Shown here: positions 47,601 to 56,589 of the stretch, piece by piece | Layout of the letters: each line of letters starts with the position of its first letter | Position numbering within the stretch: position 1 is the first letter of the stretch | Assembly (NCBI RefSeq): GCF_001590725.1 | Contig: NZ_LQXR01000010.1 | Coordinates: 23,529 to 87,528 of the forward strand | Reading direction: 5' to 3' | From: Snodgrassella sp. CFCC 13594 | GTDB lineage: Bacteria; Pseudomonadota; Gammaproteobacteria; Burkholderiales; Neisseriaceae | Length of the DNA: 64,000 nucleotides | Program-made: the position numbers and the translations under genes | The notes under the pieces: model-generated | Database searches by the model: none | What the model was told of the DNA's origin: nothing | Seen by the model: only the letters and a program-made list of their open reading frames with translations

Positions 47601-48968
47601 ATGGCCAAAACCGCTCTGCGCCTAAACCTCAAACAGACTCAACTGCTGAACCAAACCCTTCAGCAGTCGCTTCAGGTCTTGCACATGTCGGCCTTGCGTT
47701 TGGATGAGGCCGTTAATGAGTGGTTGGAAGACAATCCTTTTTTAGAGCGCCAAGACAGCGAAGACGCTCCGCCTAACGATGCCATTACCCAATATGTACA
47801 ACCAGCTCAACGGCACATTGGTGGAGATGAAGCCGCCGACATTTGGGCAACGGTTGCCGAAGAAGAAAGTATTTATCAGCAATTGCACCATCAGACAGGC
47901 GTCTGCGATTTGGATGACCGTATCGCAGCACAAATACACATGCTTATCGACAACCTCAATGAACAAGGCTATTTAGACAGCAGTTTGCTGGACCTAATCG
48001 ATCACAGCCCACTCGAATGGCGCTTAAATGAAGCAGAATTGGCCGAAGCATTGCACATTTTGCAACAATTTGATCCTGCCGGTGTGGGTGCCCGCAATTT
48101 GCCGGAATCCCTGAGTTTACAATTACAACGCCGTCCTCCGAGCCTTATACGTGAATGTGCCGAAGTCCTCATTCATCATCATCTGGGGCAATGGCAAACG
48201 GGTACCCAATTTAAAAATTTGTGTCGAAAGTTACCACAATACCCGAGCGACACTATTCAGGCAGCCTGTCATTTAATTGCCTCACTGAATCCTTATCCTT
48301 GCTATGGATTAAGCAATAACTCGCCCACGGCATATGTACAACCAGACGTACGCATTTATGTGGATGAAACAGGACATTGGCAGGTACAGCCCATCCGCGC
48401 GGCATGGCCGCATTTACGCATCAATCCCGAATATCAGACCTGGCTTGCTGAGGCTGATTTGGATCCAGCCTGCAAGGCCAAATGGCAAGAGGCACAGGCC
48501 CATTTGGATAGTTTAAAAATGCGCCAAAGCACCGTGTTGCGTCTGGCGCATTGGATTTTAGAAAAACAACAGGATTTCTTTATTTTCGGCCCCATCGGCT
48601 TAGCCCCACTCACTTTAAAAGAAACCGCCACCGCATTGGGGCTTGCTGAAAGCACCATCTCTCGCGCCATCAACCAAAAATATTTGGCTTGCCCGCAGGG
48701 GGTGTTTGCGCTACGCTATTTCTTCAATCATGCCGTTTCCCAAAGTGCCCACAATGAACAAGGCAGTAGTCAAACGGCCGTAAAAACCCTAATAGAAAGC
48801 ATCGTCCAGCAAGAGGAAAAATCCAACCCTTATTCTGACATCGAACTGGTTACGCAGCTGCAAAAACAAGGCATCAATTTGGCCCGGCGCACCATCGCCA
48901 AATACCGCGAAGCCTTGAAAATCCCACCTGCACACCAACGTAAAGTACGCAAGATAGCCAAATCATGA
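47601..48968 (+). CDS. rpoN: RNA polymerase sigma-54 factor, apparently full length
   Basis: A 455-residue sigma-54. Region I is present ('LRLNLKQTQLLNQTLQQSLQVLHMSALRLDEAVNEWLEDNPFLE'-type Gln/Leu-rich activator-response segment), then the acidic region II, the core-binding region ('LPESLSLQLQRRPPSL' and on), the helix-turn-helix ('LTLKETATALGLAESTISRAINQKYLACPQGVFALRYFF'-type) and the diagnostic RpoN box 'ARRTIAKYREAL'. Length is near the usual 460-490. ATG 47601 is preferred; a GTG at 47574 overlapping lptB is possible. An exact uptake sequence lies inside. Pathogenic Neisseria carry only an rpoN remnant, so an intact copy is noteworthy. Confidence 0.93.
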   Translation: MAKTALRLNLKQTQLLNQTLQQSLQVLHMSALRLDEAVNEWLEDNPFLERQDSEDAPPNDAITQYVQPAQRHIGGDEAADIWATVAEEESIYQQLHHQTGVCDLDDRIAAQIHMLIDNLNEQGYLDSSLLDLIDHSPLEWRLNEAELAEALHILQQFDPAGVGARNLPESLSLQLQRRPPSLIRECAEVLIHHHLGQWQTGTQFKNLCRKLPQYPSDTIQAACHLIASLNPYPCYGLSNNSPTAYVQPDVRIYVDETGHWQVQPIRAAWPHLRINPEYQTWLAEADLDPACKAKWQEAQAHLDSLKMRQSTVLRLAHWILEKQQDFFIFGPIGLAPLTLKETATALGLAESTISRAINQKYLACPQGVFALRYFFNHAVSQSAHNEQGSSQTAVKTLIESIVQQEEKSNPYSDIELVTQLQKQGINLARRTIAKYREALKIPPAHQRKVRKIAKS

Positions 48969-49031
48969 TTTTACGCACTGTGTCTGACACAGAGGTTGCC
49001 TGAAAAGGCCCATCCACGGAAGGAGTAGACT

Positions 49032-49367
49032 ATGAACTTAAAATTCACTGGATTGAACATTGACGTTACTGATGCCTTAAAATCCTATGCTACGGCCAAA
49101 CTGGAACGGATCACCCGTCACGTTGACAACGTCATTTCGATCACCATGACATTGTCGGTGGAAAAAGTGAACAAAAAAGCCGAAATCGATCTACACCTGT
49201 CTGGCAAAGATTTACACGTAGAAGCCACTGATCCTGACATGTATGCGGCTATTGATGGCTTAATGGACAAGCTGGATCGCGCAGTATTGAAACACAAAGA
49301 GAAAAAACAACAGGTTCGCGCTACCCCAAGTGGCCAAATAGATGTGCCTGCTGTTGAAGCCGAATAA
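49032..49367 (+). CDS. hpf: Ribosome hibernation promoting factor
   Basis: A 111-residue short-type HPF/RaiA-family protein. 'LKFTGLNIDVTDALKSYATAKLERITRHVDNVISI' and 'AEIDLHLSGKDLHVEATDPDMYAAIDGLMDKLDRAVLKHKEK' are family-defining. It binds the 30S subunit in stationary phase and promotes 100S dimer formation. Start has AAGGAG about 6 bases upstream. It ends in the uptake-like hairpin at 49388. Confidence 0.95.
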   Translation: MNLKFTGLNIDVTDALKSYATAKLERITRHVDNVISITMTLSVEKVNKKAEIDLHLSGKDLHVEATDPDMYAAIDGLMDKLDRAVLKHKEKKQQVRATPSGQIDVPAVEAE

Positions 49368-49387
49368 ACTGTTAAGATGATGGCATC

Positions 49388-49410
49388 AAAGGCAGCCAGA
49401 GGCTGCCTTT
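49388..49410 (+). terminator. Terminator after hpf
   Basis: AAAGGCAGCC (49388-49397) and GGCTGCCTTT (49401-49410) form a perfect 10-base-pair stem with a 3-base loop, 21 bases beyond the hpf stop. The arms resemble partial uptake sequences lacking the CTGAA end. Confidence 0.78.
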
Positions 49411-49558
49411 GTATTGAGAAGTTAAAACGCGCAAACGAAAGTTGGATAAACGAACTTTTAACTTGATTTTGATTCCAAGATTCAATTATTTTTATATTCA
49501 TTTCTGAAGACAACTGGTTCTTGCCAATTGCCGCAAACCCAACCTCATGGAGAACAAC

Positions 49559-49762
49559 ATGAAATCTTTAATCCTTAAATGCGTGGCTTTGGCTGCCATA
49601 GCCGCCTCTTTAAGCGCCTGCGCAGGCATGACCCATCAGCAACGCAATGCAGCCACCGGTGCCGTAGTGGGCGGCGTGGCTGGGAATCTGCTCGGTGGTG
49701 ACACGGGTGCCACTTTGGGTGGTGCCGCATTGGGCGGTGTGATCGGCAGCCAAATACGCTAA
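49559..49762 (+). CDS. Glycine-zipper outer-membrane lipoprotein (OsmB/SlyB-like)
   Basis: A 67-residue lipoprotein. The signal ends in 'IAASLSACAGM' with a lipobox cysteine. The mature part is a glycine zipper: 'ATGAVVGGVAGNLLGGDTGATLGGAALGGVIG', with G-x3-G repeats able to form a helical hairpin in membrane. The sequence type is that of OsmB and related stress lipoproteins. ATG 49559 has GGAG 6 bases upstream, and a strong terminator follows. Role likely in envelope stability, not proven. Confidence 0.82.
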   Translation: MKSLILKCVALAAIAASLSACAGMTHQQRNAATGAVVGGVAGNLLGGDTGATLGGAALGGVIGSQIR

Positions 49763-49776
49763 TTCATGCCACATTC

Positions 49777-49808
49777 AAAAAGGTCTGCCCGACAAGGCAG
49801 ACCTTTTT
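49777..49808. terminator. Strong rho-independent terminator
   Basis: AAAAAGGTCTGCC (49777-49789) and GGCAGACCTTTTT (49796-49808) form a 13-base-pair perfect stem with a 6-base loop. It has T tracts on both strands and serves the lipoprotein gene and the convergent TerC/CBS gene. Confidence 0.88.
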
Positions 49809-49844
49809 GCTATTGGAGCTCCGTTCTGAGTCTCATCAAGCACA

Positions 49845-51403
49845 TCATTGAACCACAGGGATACGATTAATACGCACGCGTTCGATGCGTCGATTTTCCT
49901 TACTCAGTACCGTAAACCGGAGACCGTGATAGTCAACATAATCACCTTCATCCGGAATGGTTTGCAATTCCTCCATCATCAATCCTGCCACTGTGTGGTA
50001 ATCTGCATCTTCTGGTAACGTCGGCAGATGCAGCTGCTGCGCCAATGTAGCGTATTCCAAGCTGCCATCCACAGTCATGGAATGATCAGCATTCTGCTGG
50101 ATACTGGGTGCATCAGTCCGTTCGTATTCTTCCGGGAAGTCGCCTGCAATGGTTTCCATTAAATCTTTCATGGTTACCAAACCCAAGACCGCACCGAATT
50201 CATCTACCACCAAAGCCACATCGGCACTGCGCGAGCGGAATAATTCCATCGCATCCAATACTGTGCCCCCATCAGGCAGCACCAACGGCTGTTTCAAAGC
50301 AGCTTGAATATCCAATTGCCCAGTTTTCAACAGCTGATTGAGTAAATCTTTTTTATTGATATACCCCAATGGCTCATCAATCCCCGCCTTCCCCACCACC
50401 ATCAAACGTGAATAAGGGGTTTCTTGCAGCTGTTCGTGCTGCTGCTCCTTGCTTTGTGAAATATCCAAACGCTCAATGTCACTTCGCGGCGTCATAACAC
50501 CCAAAATCGGCCGCTCGGCCAACGTGAGCACACTGCGTATCATCGACTTTTCATTTTCCTCGAAATGTTCATCGTCGTCCGCTTGAGCACCCGATTTAGC
50601 CAGCACACGCTCACGCATGCCCATCATGCCCAAAACACTTTCGGCGGTACGGTGGCGCCAGGTACGGCCAATCATGTCATTGCGCTTGACGTTTTTACTG
50701 GATATCTGATTGAACACTTCAATTAAAATAGAGAATGCAATGGCGGCATATAAATAGCCCTTCGGAATTTCAAAATGCAGTCCTTCAGCAATCAGGCTGA
50801 AGCCAATCATCAGCAAAAAGCCCAAACACAGCATCACTACAGTAGGGTGGCGCCCCACAAAGTCGGTGAGTGGACGACTGGCCCATATCATCATTGCCAT
50901 CGCCACCACCACTGCACCCATGGCCACCACAATATGCTGCACCATGGCTACTGCCGTAATCACCGAATCAATCGAGAATACCGCATCCAAAACCACAATT
51001 TGCCCAACCACAATCCAAAATGGTGAGAAATGGCTCACCTGACCCACATCAGCAAGCTCGGTATGCCCTTCCAAGCGTTCATGCAGCTCAGTGGTGGCTT
51101 TGTAGAGCAGGAACAAGCCTCCCGCAAACATAATCAAATCCTTGACCGAAATGCCCATCTCTCCAATATGGAAAAACGGCTTGGTCAAGGTAATGATATA
51201 CGACATGGTGCCCAGCATGATGATGCGAATCAACACCGCCAAGCACAAACCGGTAATGCGTGCATGGTCCCGATTCTGAGGCTTCACCTTATTGGCCAAA
51301 ATCGCCACAAACACCAGGTTATCAATTCCCAATACAATTTCCAACACCACCAAAGTGGCAAAGCCACCCACGTGGTCGGCTCAGCCAACCAACTGAAATC
51401 CAT
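49845..51403 (-). pseudogene. TerC-family membrane protein with CBS and CorC domains, frameshifted near the N terminus
   Basis: A 519-residue protein: an N-terminal TerC-type transporter domain ('TLVVLEIVLGIDNLVFVAILANK', 'VLDAVFSIDSVITAVAMVQHI'), then paired CBS domains ('GVMTPRSDIERLDISQ', 'LVLPDGGTVLDAMELFR') and a C-terminal CorC/HlyC-like domain. The natural ATG at 51403 gives 'MDFSWLAEPTTWV', then the frame breaks at 51364-51365. Adding one base (GG to GGG) continues into 'GFATLVVLEIVLGID'. Without it only a GTG start remains, cutting the first helix. The family (YoaE/YegH/YtfL-like) affects metal ion or tellurite handling; function uncertain. Confidence 0.83.
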
Positions 51404-51877
51404 TTTTATGTTCCTGTGTAATAACGACAAAAGGCAGCCTTATCATCATGGTAGGCTGCCTGAAAACCATCAAAAAAGCACGTTCGAACAAGGTGTTAAC
51501 CAAAAACCCTGCGAGACACCGTCTTTCATGATAGTCACAATTCTCAAAATACAATGGTTTAAAGTTTAAGCACGCTGCGTTCAAAAAGCAAGTTTTACCC
51601 ACCTATGCCAGCCCAGCCAACGCGGGCATGCCCGAAAAACAACACCGCCAATAATGGTGCCAGGCAGCTTGCCCGTTATTCTCTTATGCGCAGGTCACCC
51701 AACGACAGGCATTCAAAACAGCATGAGTGTCTGCTGTCTGCATTGTGCCTGGCAATATCCAATCCCATGCTTGAATGCATGATTACACGCTCTCCCAGCC
51801 GTGATATTGAGTGCGGATTGGGCTACAATTCCACAAGACAGCAATGGCTGTCTGAAAATCACAAAAGGAGTTCAACC
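51404..51877. other. Intergenic stretch with uptake sequence only
   Basis: About 470 bases between the divergent TerC/CBS and DUF6506 genes. It contains an exact uptake sequence at 51453-51464 with a partial inverted partner at 51432-51440, and otherwise no recognisable gene. A promoter for each flanking gene must lie here but is not obvious. Confidence 0.5.
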
Positions 51878-52180
51878 ATGGCACTCAAGGCTGCTTTCAT
51901 TTTCTTGGCCCCCGGCGCTCAACGCCAGCAACATCGCCATACCATCCACACACCCGAAGTAGACTTAACTACAGTAGGCGTACCCAACTATGATGAAGCG
52001 GTTATAGCTGCCAAAGAGCTGGTTGCAGAAGGCATTGCCGCCATTGAATTGTGCGGCGGCTTTGGTATTGAAGGCACAGCTAAAATCAAAGTAGCAGTCC
52101 CCAAGCAAGTGGCCATTGGCGTGGTTCGATTTGATCATCATCCGGGCCTCAATCATCAAAGTGGTGATGACCTTTTTTAA
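51878..52180 (+). CDS. DUF6506 family protein
   Basis: A 100-residue soluble protein: 'ALKAAFIFLAPGAQRQQHRHTI', 'VDLTTVGVPNYDEAVIAAKELVAEGIAAIELCGGFG' and 'VAIGVVRFDHHPG' are strongly conserved-looking blocks of the DUF6506 family. ATG 51878 has AAAGGAG 7 bases upstream; the longer upstream frame is not needed. The conserved Cys-Gly-Gly-Phe-Gly and His-His suggest a metal or cofactor site, but function is unknown. It precedes the lipoate ligase gene on the same strand by about 95 bases. Confidence 0.78.
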   Translation: MALKAAFIFLAPGAQRQQHRHTIHTPEVDLTTVGVPNYDEAVIAAKELVAEGIAAIELCGGFGIEGTAKIKVAVPKQVAIGVVRFDHHPGLNHQSGDDLF

Positions 52181-52274
52181 TAACACCCCACATCCAATAC
52201 ATGTTTGTTCATGACTCCTATAGACCCGCGTGACAATAGCCAATAAAGGCTAGCCATGCACTCAACAGCGCCAT

Positions 52275-53315
52275 ATGTTAACCATTCGCTTATCGGTTTT
52301 AACGGGTATCGATGCCCTACATAACTTAGTTTTAGAGCAATCTCTATTTGAGCAATTGCCTGAAAATGAAGTGCATTTATTATTGTGGCGCAATCAGCCA
52401 TGCGTGGTGATAGGTCGCGCGCAAAATCCTTGGCTGGAAGCCAATTTAGCGTACTTGGAAGCACATCATATCCCATTATTTCGGCGCATCAGCGGGGGCG
52501 GCACAGTTTATCATGACGAAGCCAATCTTAACTTCACCCTGATGGCACCCAAACCTTTTTACCACAAAGATTTAATGTGCCCCATCATTGTGTCAGCTTT
52601 GAACCGATTTGGCATTAAGGCCGAATTGTCTGCACGCAATGATATCTTGTACACAGAGGCTGGGCAGACTTATAAACTTTCTGGCTCAGCATACCGAGAA
52701 ACTCGGCTAAAAGGCCTACATCATGGCACTTTGTTAATCAATAGCGATTTAACCCAGCTGCGCGCAGCACTCAAAGTCATCAAGCCGCATTTAATCAGCC
52801 AAGGCGTGGCTTCCCAGCGCGCTAAAGTCATCAATTTAAGTAGCCTGAACCCCGCTATCAATATGGACAGCTTTCAGGCAACCTTAATTGAAGAGCTCGC
52901 TAAGGCTTTTGCAATGCATGGAAAATGGCTAGGTATGCAGTATGGTGATGGGCATTTACCTGAAAGTGCCACCCATTTGTATGAACAACAGCAAAGCTGG
53001 GCGTGGAATTATGGCAAAACCCCTAAGTTTCGCCACTACATCAACGGTGCACATGAGCCACATGAACAAGATGCCTACTGTGAAATCAATCAAGCCCACA
53101 TAACCCAAGTAGTGGCACCCCAAGCCAGTCCAAACATGCGTAATTGGTTACAATCAAGACTCTCAGGTGTTTGTTATGATCAAAACAGCTTAGAAAAAGC
53201 GCTCGCCCCTAGTGCACAAGACAGCCCTACTCAAGCCGCACAACTGAGGCAATGGCGACGCCTCTGGCATAACGGCCACAGAAAAACGGCCACACAGCAA
53301 AGTGTGGCCGTTTGA
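52275..53315 (+). CDS. lplA: Lipoate-protein ligase A
   Basis: A 346-residue ligase that activates lipoate with ATP and attaches it to lipoyl domains of 2-oxoacid dehydrogenases. 'LLWRNQPCVVIGRAQNPWLEAN' and 'IPLFRRISGGGTVYHDEANLNFTLM' contain the RRxSGGG-V-HD lipoyl-AMP site, and 'YKLSGSAYRETRLKGLHHGTLLINSDL' the catalytic-lysine region. A C-terminal accessory domain follows. It converges with acoC (E2), whose lipoyl domain is a natural substrate, with only 11 bases between their stops. An uptake-sequence variant lies inside. Confidence 0.93.
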   Translation: MLTIRLSVLTGIDALHNLVLEQSLFEQLPENEVHLLLWRNQPCVVIGRAQNPWLEANLAYLEAHHIPLFRRISGGGTVYHDEANLNFTLMAPKPFYHKDLMCPIIVSALNRFGIKAELSARNDILYTEAGQTYKLSGSAYRETRLKGLHHGTLLINSDLTQLRAALKVIKPHLISQGVASQRAKVINLSSLNPAINMDSFQATLIEELAKAFAMHGKWLGMQYGDGHLPESATHLYEQQQSWAWNYGKTPKFRHYINGAHEPHEQDAYCEINQAHITQVVAPQASPNMRNWLQSRLSGVCYDQNSLEKALAPSAQDSPTQAAQLRQWRRLWHNGHRKTATQQSVAV

Positions 53316-53326
53316 TGAAGACTACA

Positions 53327-54558
53327 TCATAAAATGATGCGATACGGATGAGCCAAAATGGCCGCTAATTCAGCCAAGAATTTTGCCCCATCCGCGCCAT
53401 CCACGATTTGATGATCAAAGGTCAGGCTCAACGGCAGCTCTTGGCGCAGCAAAAGTTCCCCAGCACCATCCAAAGTCAGACGCTCAGTGGTTAAACCCAC
53501 ACCCAAAATAGCTACCTCGGGCACATTCACAATCGGTGTGAAGTACTCAATACCTTGCGCCCCCAGATTGGTGATCGTAAAGGTACCTGCTGAACTGGTA
53601 TCCACCTCACCGTCGCGGCACGTGCCACTTGACCATAAAAATCTTTCTGCAACTGACTCAATGATTTACGACCCACATCGGCAACTGTGGGTACCACCAA
53701 ACCATTTTCCAAAGCCACAGCCACACCGATGTTGATGTCATCAGGTTGACTTAATGTCACGCCATCATAACGGCTATTCAGTTTCGGACAGGCTTGCAAA
53801 GCCAAGGCAACCGCTTTGAGCAGCAAGATATTCAAGCTGAATGTGGCCGCTTCGACCCCATCCCCCACCTTAGATTTCATCTCAGCGCGGAATGCCAACA
53901 ATGCCGTGATGTCTGCTTTGCGGTGTAAAGTCAACTGAGCCGTGTTATGCAGGCTATACATCATGTTTTTGGCAATGGCCTTACGCATACCATTCAGACC
54001 GGCGCCTACCGTAGCGGCTGCCTGAATAGGCGACACATCAGTAGGCGCCTCTGCTGGCGCTGCAGCAACCACTGCGCCACTGGCCATGTATTTTTCCACA
54101 TCACGTTTAGTGATGCGACCATTGCCGCCGGTGCCCGTAATGTTGGTGTAATCAATTCCTTGTGCCGACGCGATTTTTCGCGCCAGCTTGGAAATAAACA
54201 CGCGCGCGCCGCTTTTTGCGATCGGTTGGCTCGGCGCAGCTGCTACAGGTGCAGATGCTGCTGGCTGGGTCGACTCTGCCGTCGGCGTGGCAACCGCATC
54301 GCCTTCACCAACGGATTCACCAGCCTGACCAATATAACCAATAGGTGTTTTGACTGGCGTGCTTTCTCCGGCCTGAACCACGATTTTCAACAAAATACCG
54401 TCTTGCTCGGCTTCCACATCTTGAGTTAACTTCTCAGAACTGATGGAACACACTGCTTCGCCTGCTTGTACGGCATCACCTTCCTTTTTATACCACTCGT
54501 CAACCACGCCTTCGGTCATGGTCAAACCAAGTTTGGGCATCAATACTGTTTCTGCCAT
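53327..54558 (-). pseudogene. acoC: Dihydrolipoamide acyltransferase E2 (AcoC-like), frameshifted
   Basis: The first frame (ATG 54558) has an N-terminal lipoyl domain with the lipoyl lysine Lys43 in 'SSEKLTQDVEAE', an Ala/Pro-rich linker, a subunit-binding domain ('ARVFISKLARKIASAQGI') and the start of the catalytic domain. It shifts at 53610-53611 and the second frame adds 'TFTITNLGAQGIEYFTPIV' and the active-site 'FDHQIVDGADGAKF' (HxxxDG). GG to GGG gives 'AATGEVDTSSAGTFTI' and about 410 residues, normal for the family. It would transfer the acyl group to CoA within the acetoin-dehydrogenase-like complex. acoB lies upstream. Confidence 0.86.
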
Positions 54559-54574
54559 GGTGCTTCTCCTTATC

Positions 54575-55600
54575 TTAAGCTTTTAAGTCAAAAATCAGCT
54601 CATTCGCATCTTTAAGTACTTTTTCCGGAGAAGGGATATACAATTTTTCCAGATTGGTTGCAAAAGGCACTGGTGTATTGGGGGCACAAATGCATTTCAC
54701 CGGTCCATCCAAGTAATCAAATGCTTTATCAGATACCACAGATGCAATATCAGTGGCCGTGTTATTGTGTGGATTGGCCTCATCAATCACAATCAGGCGG
54801 CCGGTTTTCTTCACTGATTCCAACACCGTTTCTTGATCCCAGGGTGCCACAGTCAGTAAATCAATCACTTCCACATTGATGCCGTCTTTTTCCAAGAGTT
54901 TGGCCACATCCAGACCCACATACAGCATTTTGCCAATGGTGACGATGGTCAAATCTGTGCCCTCTTTTACCACCTCAGCTTTACCAATTTCGACTGTATA
55001 GTATTCTTCCGGCACTTCACCTTTACGGCTATATAAGGTTTTGTCTTCGGAGAAAATCACAATGTTGTCTTCCTTGGTGGCCGACAACAACAGGCCTTTG
55101 GCATTGTAAGGTGTAGAGGGCACCACCACTTTGATACCAGGAATAGAACCCAAAATACCGTAATAGGAGCCAGAATGCTGAGCAGCAGCCGATGCACCGG
55201 CACCGTGCATGGTGCGCACCGTCATCGGAATTTTAGCTTTGCCGCCAAACATATAGCGCATTTTTGAGCCTTGTCCCAATAAAGTATCAAAACAAAATCC
55301 TAGAAAATCAATAAACATCAACTCCGGGATCGGGCGCAATCCTGTTGCTGCGGCGCCCACTGCAATCCCCATGTAACCCATTTCTGATATGGGTGTGTCA
55401 ATGACACGCTGAGTACCAAATTCTTCCACCAGTCCTTTGGTTACCCCCATCACGCCACCCCAAGCGCCTTGTCCTTCCAAGTGAGGCACATTGCGTCCAC
55501 CTGCGATGTCTTCACCCAACAGGATGATTTTGTCATCCTGACGCATCGCCATGGTCAAAGCCTCATTAATTGCTTTCATGAATGTTAGTGTACGAGCCAT
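54575..55600 (-). CDS. acoB: Acetoin dehydrogenase-like E1 component, beta subunit
   Basis: A 341-residue transketolase-like pyrimidine-binding subunit. 'AINEALTMAMRQDDKIILLGEDIAGG' opens the family, with 'DTPISEMGYMGIAVGAAATGLRPIPELMF' and 'QHSGSYYGILGSIPGIKVVVPSTPYNAKGLL' following. 'EVIDLLTVAPWDQETVLESVKKTGRLIVIDEA' is the C-terminal part. With the alpha subunit it forms the TPP-dependent E1 of an acetoin, pyruvate or branched-chain 2-oxoacid complex. The fit to AcoB is best, by the alpha-subunit sequence. It lies 22 bases after acoA. Confidence 0.92.
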   Translation of the reverse strand: MARTLTFMKAINEALTMAMRQDDKIILLGEDIAGGRNVPHLEGQGAWGGVMGVTKGLVEEFGTQRVIDTPISEMGYMGIAVGAAATGLRPIPELMFIDFLGFCFDTLLGQGSKMRYMFGGKAKIPMTVRTMHGAGASAAAQHSGSYYGILGSIPGIKVVVPSTPYNAKGLLLSATKEDNIVIFSEDKTLYSRKGEVPEEYYTVEIGKAEVVKEGTDLTIVTIGKMLYVGLDVAKLLEKDGINVEVIDLLTVAPWDQETVLESVKKTGRLIVIDEANPHNNTATDIASVVSDKAFDYLDGPVKCICAPNTPVPFATNLEKLYIPSPEKVLKDANELIFDLKA

Positions 55601-55622
55601 TTTAATCTCTCCTTTTCAATAT

Positions 55623-56579
55623 TTAGGCGTATACGTCTTCGTATAAGGCTTCTGGGGCAGGAATGGGGCTGGCTTCAGCAAATTTAATTGCATCTTCAAT
55701 GCGCTGCTGCGAAGCCGCTTCAATTTCATCAGCCTGCTTGGCTGTCAATAATTTATGTTTGATGGCATAGTCGCGGAATAAAGGAATCGGATCCACATCA
55801 GCAAAATCCTTTTCTTCACCATCCAAAGCTTTGTATTTTTGCTCATCGCCTTCGAAGTGCCCGTATTTGCGGTAGGTTTTGCATTCAATCAAACTAGGTC
55901 CTTCCCCATTGCGCGCGCGCTCAATGGCTGCACCCACTTCTTCATACACTGCCACCACATTTTTTCCATCGATGGTTTTACCAGGCATATTGTAGGCGCA
56001 GGCACGGTCAGCAATGGTTTTGGATGCAGATGAATAATGCTGCGGAGTGGCTTCGGCAAACATATTGTTTTCACAAACAAACACCACTGGCAATTTCCAA
56101 ATAGAAGCCATATTGATTGCTTCATGGAACGTGCCTTCATTGGCCGCACCATCACCAAAGAAACAAACGGCCACATTTTTGGTTTTCAAATACTGGTTAC
56201 GCAAAGCGGCGCCGGCTGCCAAAGTGAAGCCGCCGCCTACCATGCCATTGGCACCCAACATGCCTTTATCAATATCGGCAATATGCATAGAGCCGCCTTT
56301 GCCTTTACACAAGCCACCGGAACGACCATAAATTTCCGCCATCATGCCATTTAAATCGCAACCCTTAGCAACGCAATGGCCATGCCCGCGGTGGGTACTG
56401 GTGATTTGATCATCATCAGTTAAGTGTGCGCACACACCCACGGCCACAGCTTCCTCTCCTGCATATAAATGCACAAATCCAGGAATTTCACCTTTGGCAA
56501 ACAATTCATGCAGCCTGTCTTCAAAAAAACGAATATCATTCATTTTTTCGTAAATCAGTTTTGCGGTTTCTTTATTCAT
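55623..56579 (-). CDS. acoA: Acetoin dehydrogenase-like E1 component, alpha subunit
   Basis: A 318-residue TPP-binding subunit. 'FAKGEIPGFVHLYAGEEAVAVGVCAHLTDDDQITSTHRGHGHCVAKG' is strikingly AcoA-like. The TPP motif is 'CFFGDGAANEGTFHEAINMASIWKLPVVFVCENN' (GDG-x-N), and the end is 'KTYRKYGHFEGDEQKY'. ATG 56579 gives 'NKETAKLIYEKMNDIRFFEDRLHE', the proper N terminus; the frame extends upstream into lpd. Pyruvate dehydrogenase E1 alpha is the alternative identity. Confidence 0.9.
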   Translation of the reverse strand: MNKETAKLIYEKMNDIRFFEDRLHELFAKGEIPGFVHLYAGEEAVAVGVCAHLTDDDQITSTHRGHGHCVAKGCDLNGMMAEIYGRSGGLCKGKGGSMHIADIDKGMLGANGMVGGGFTLAAGAALRNQYLKTKNVAVCFFGDGAANEGTFHEAINMASIWKLPVVFVCENNMFAEATPQHYSSASKTIADRACAYNMPGKTIDGKNVVAVYEEVGAAIERARNGEGPSLIECKTYRKYGHFEGDEQKYKALDGEEKDFADVDPIPLFRDYAIKHKLLTAKQADEIEAASQQRIEDAIKFAEASPIPAPEALYEDVYA

Positions 56580-56589
56580 CTCTCGCTCC

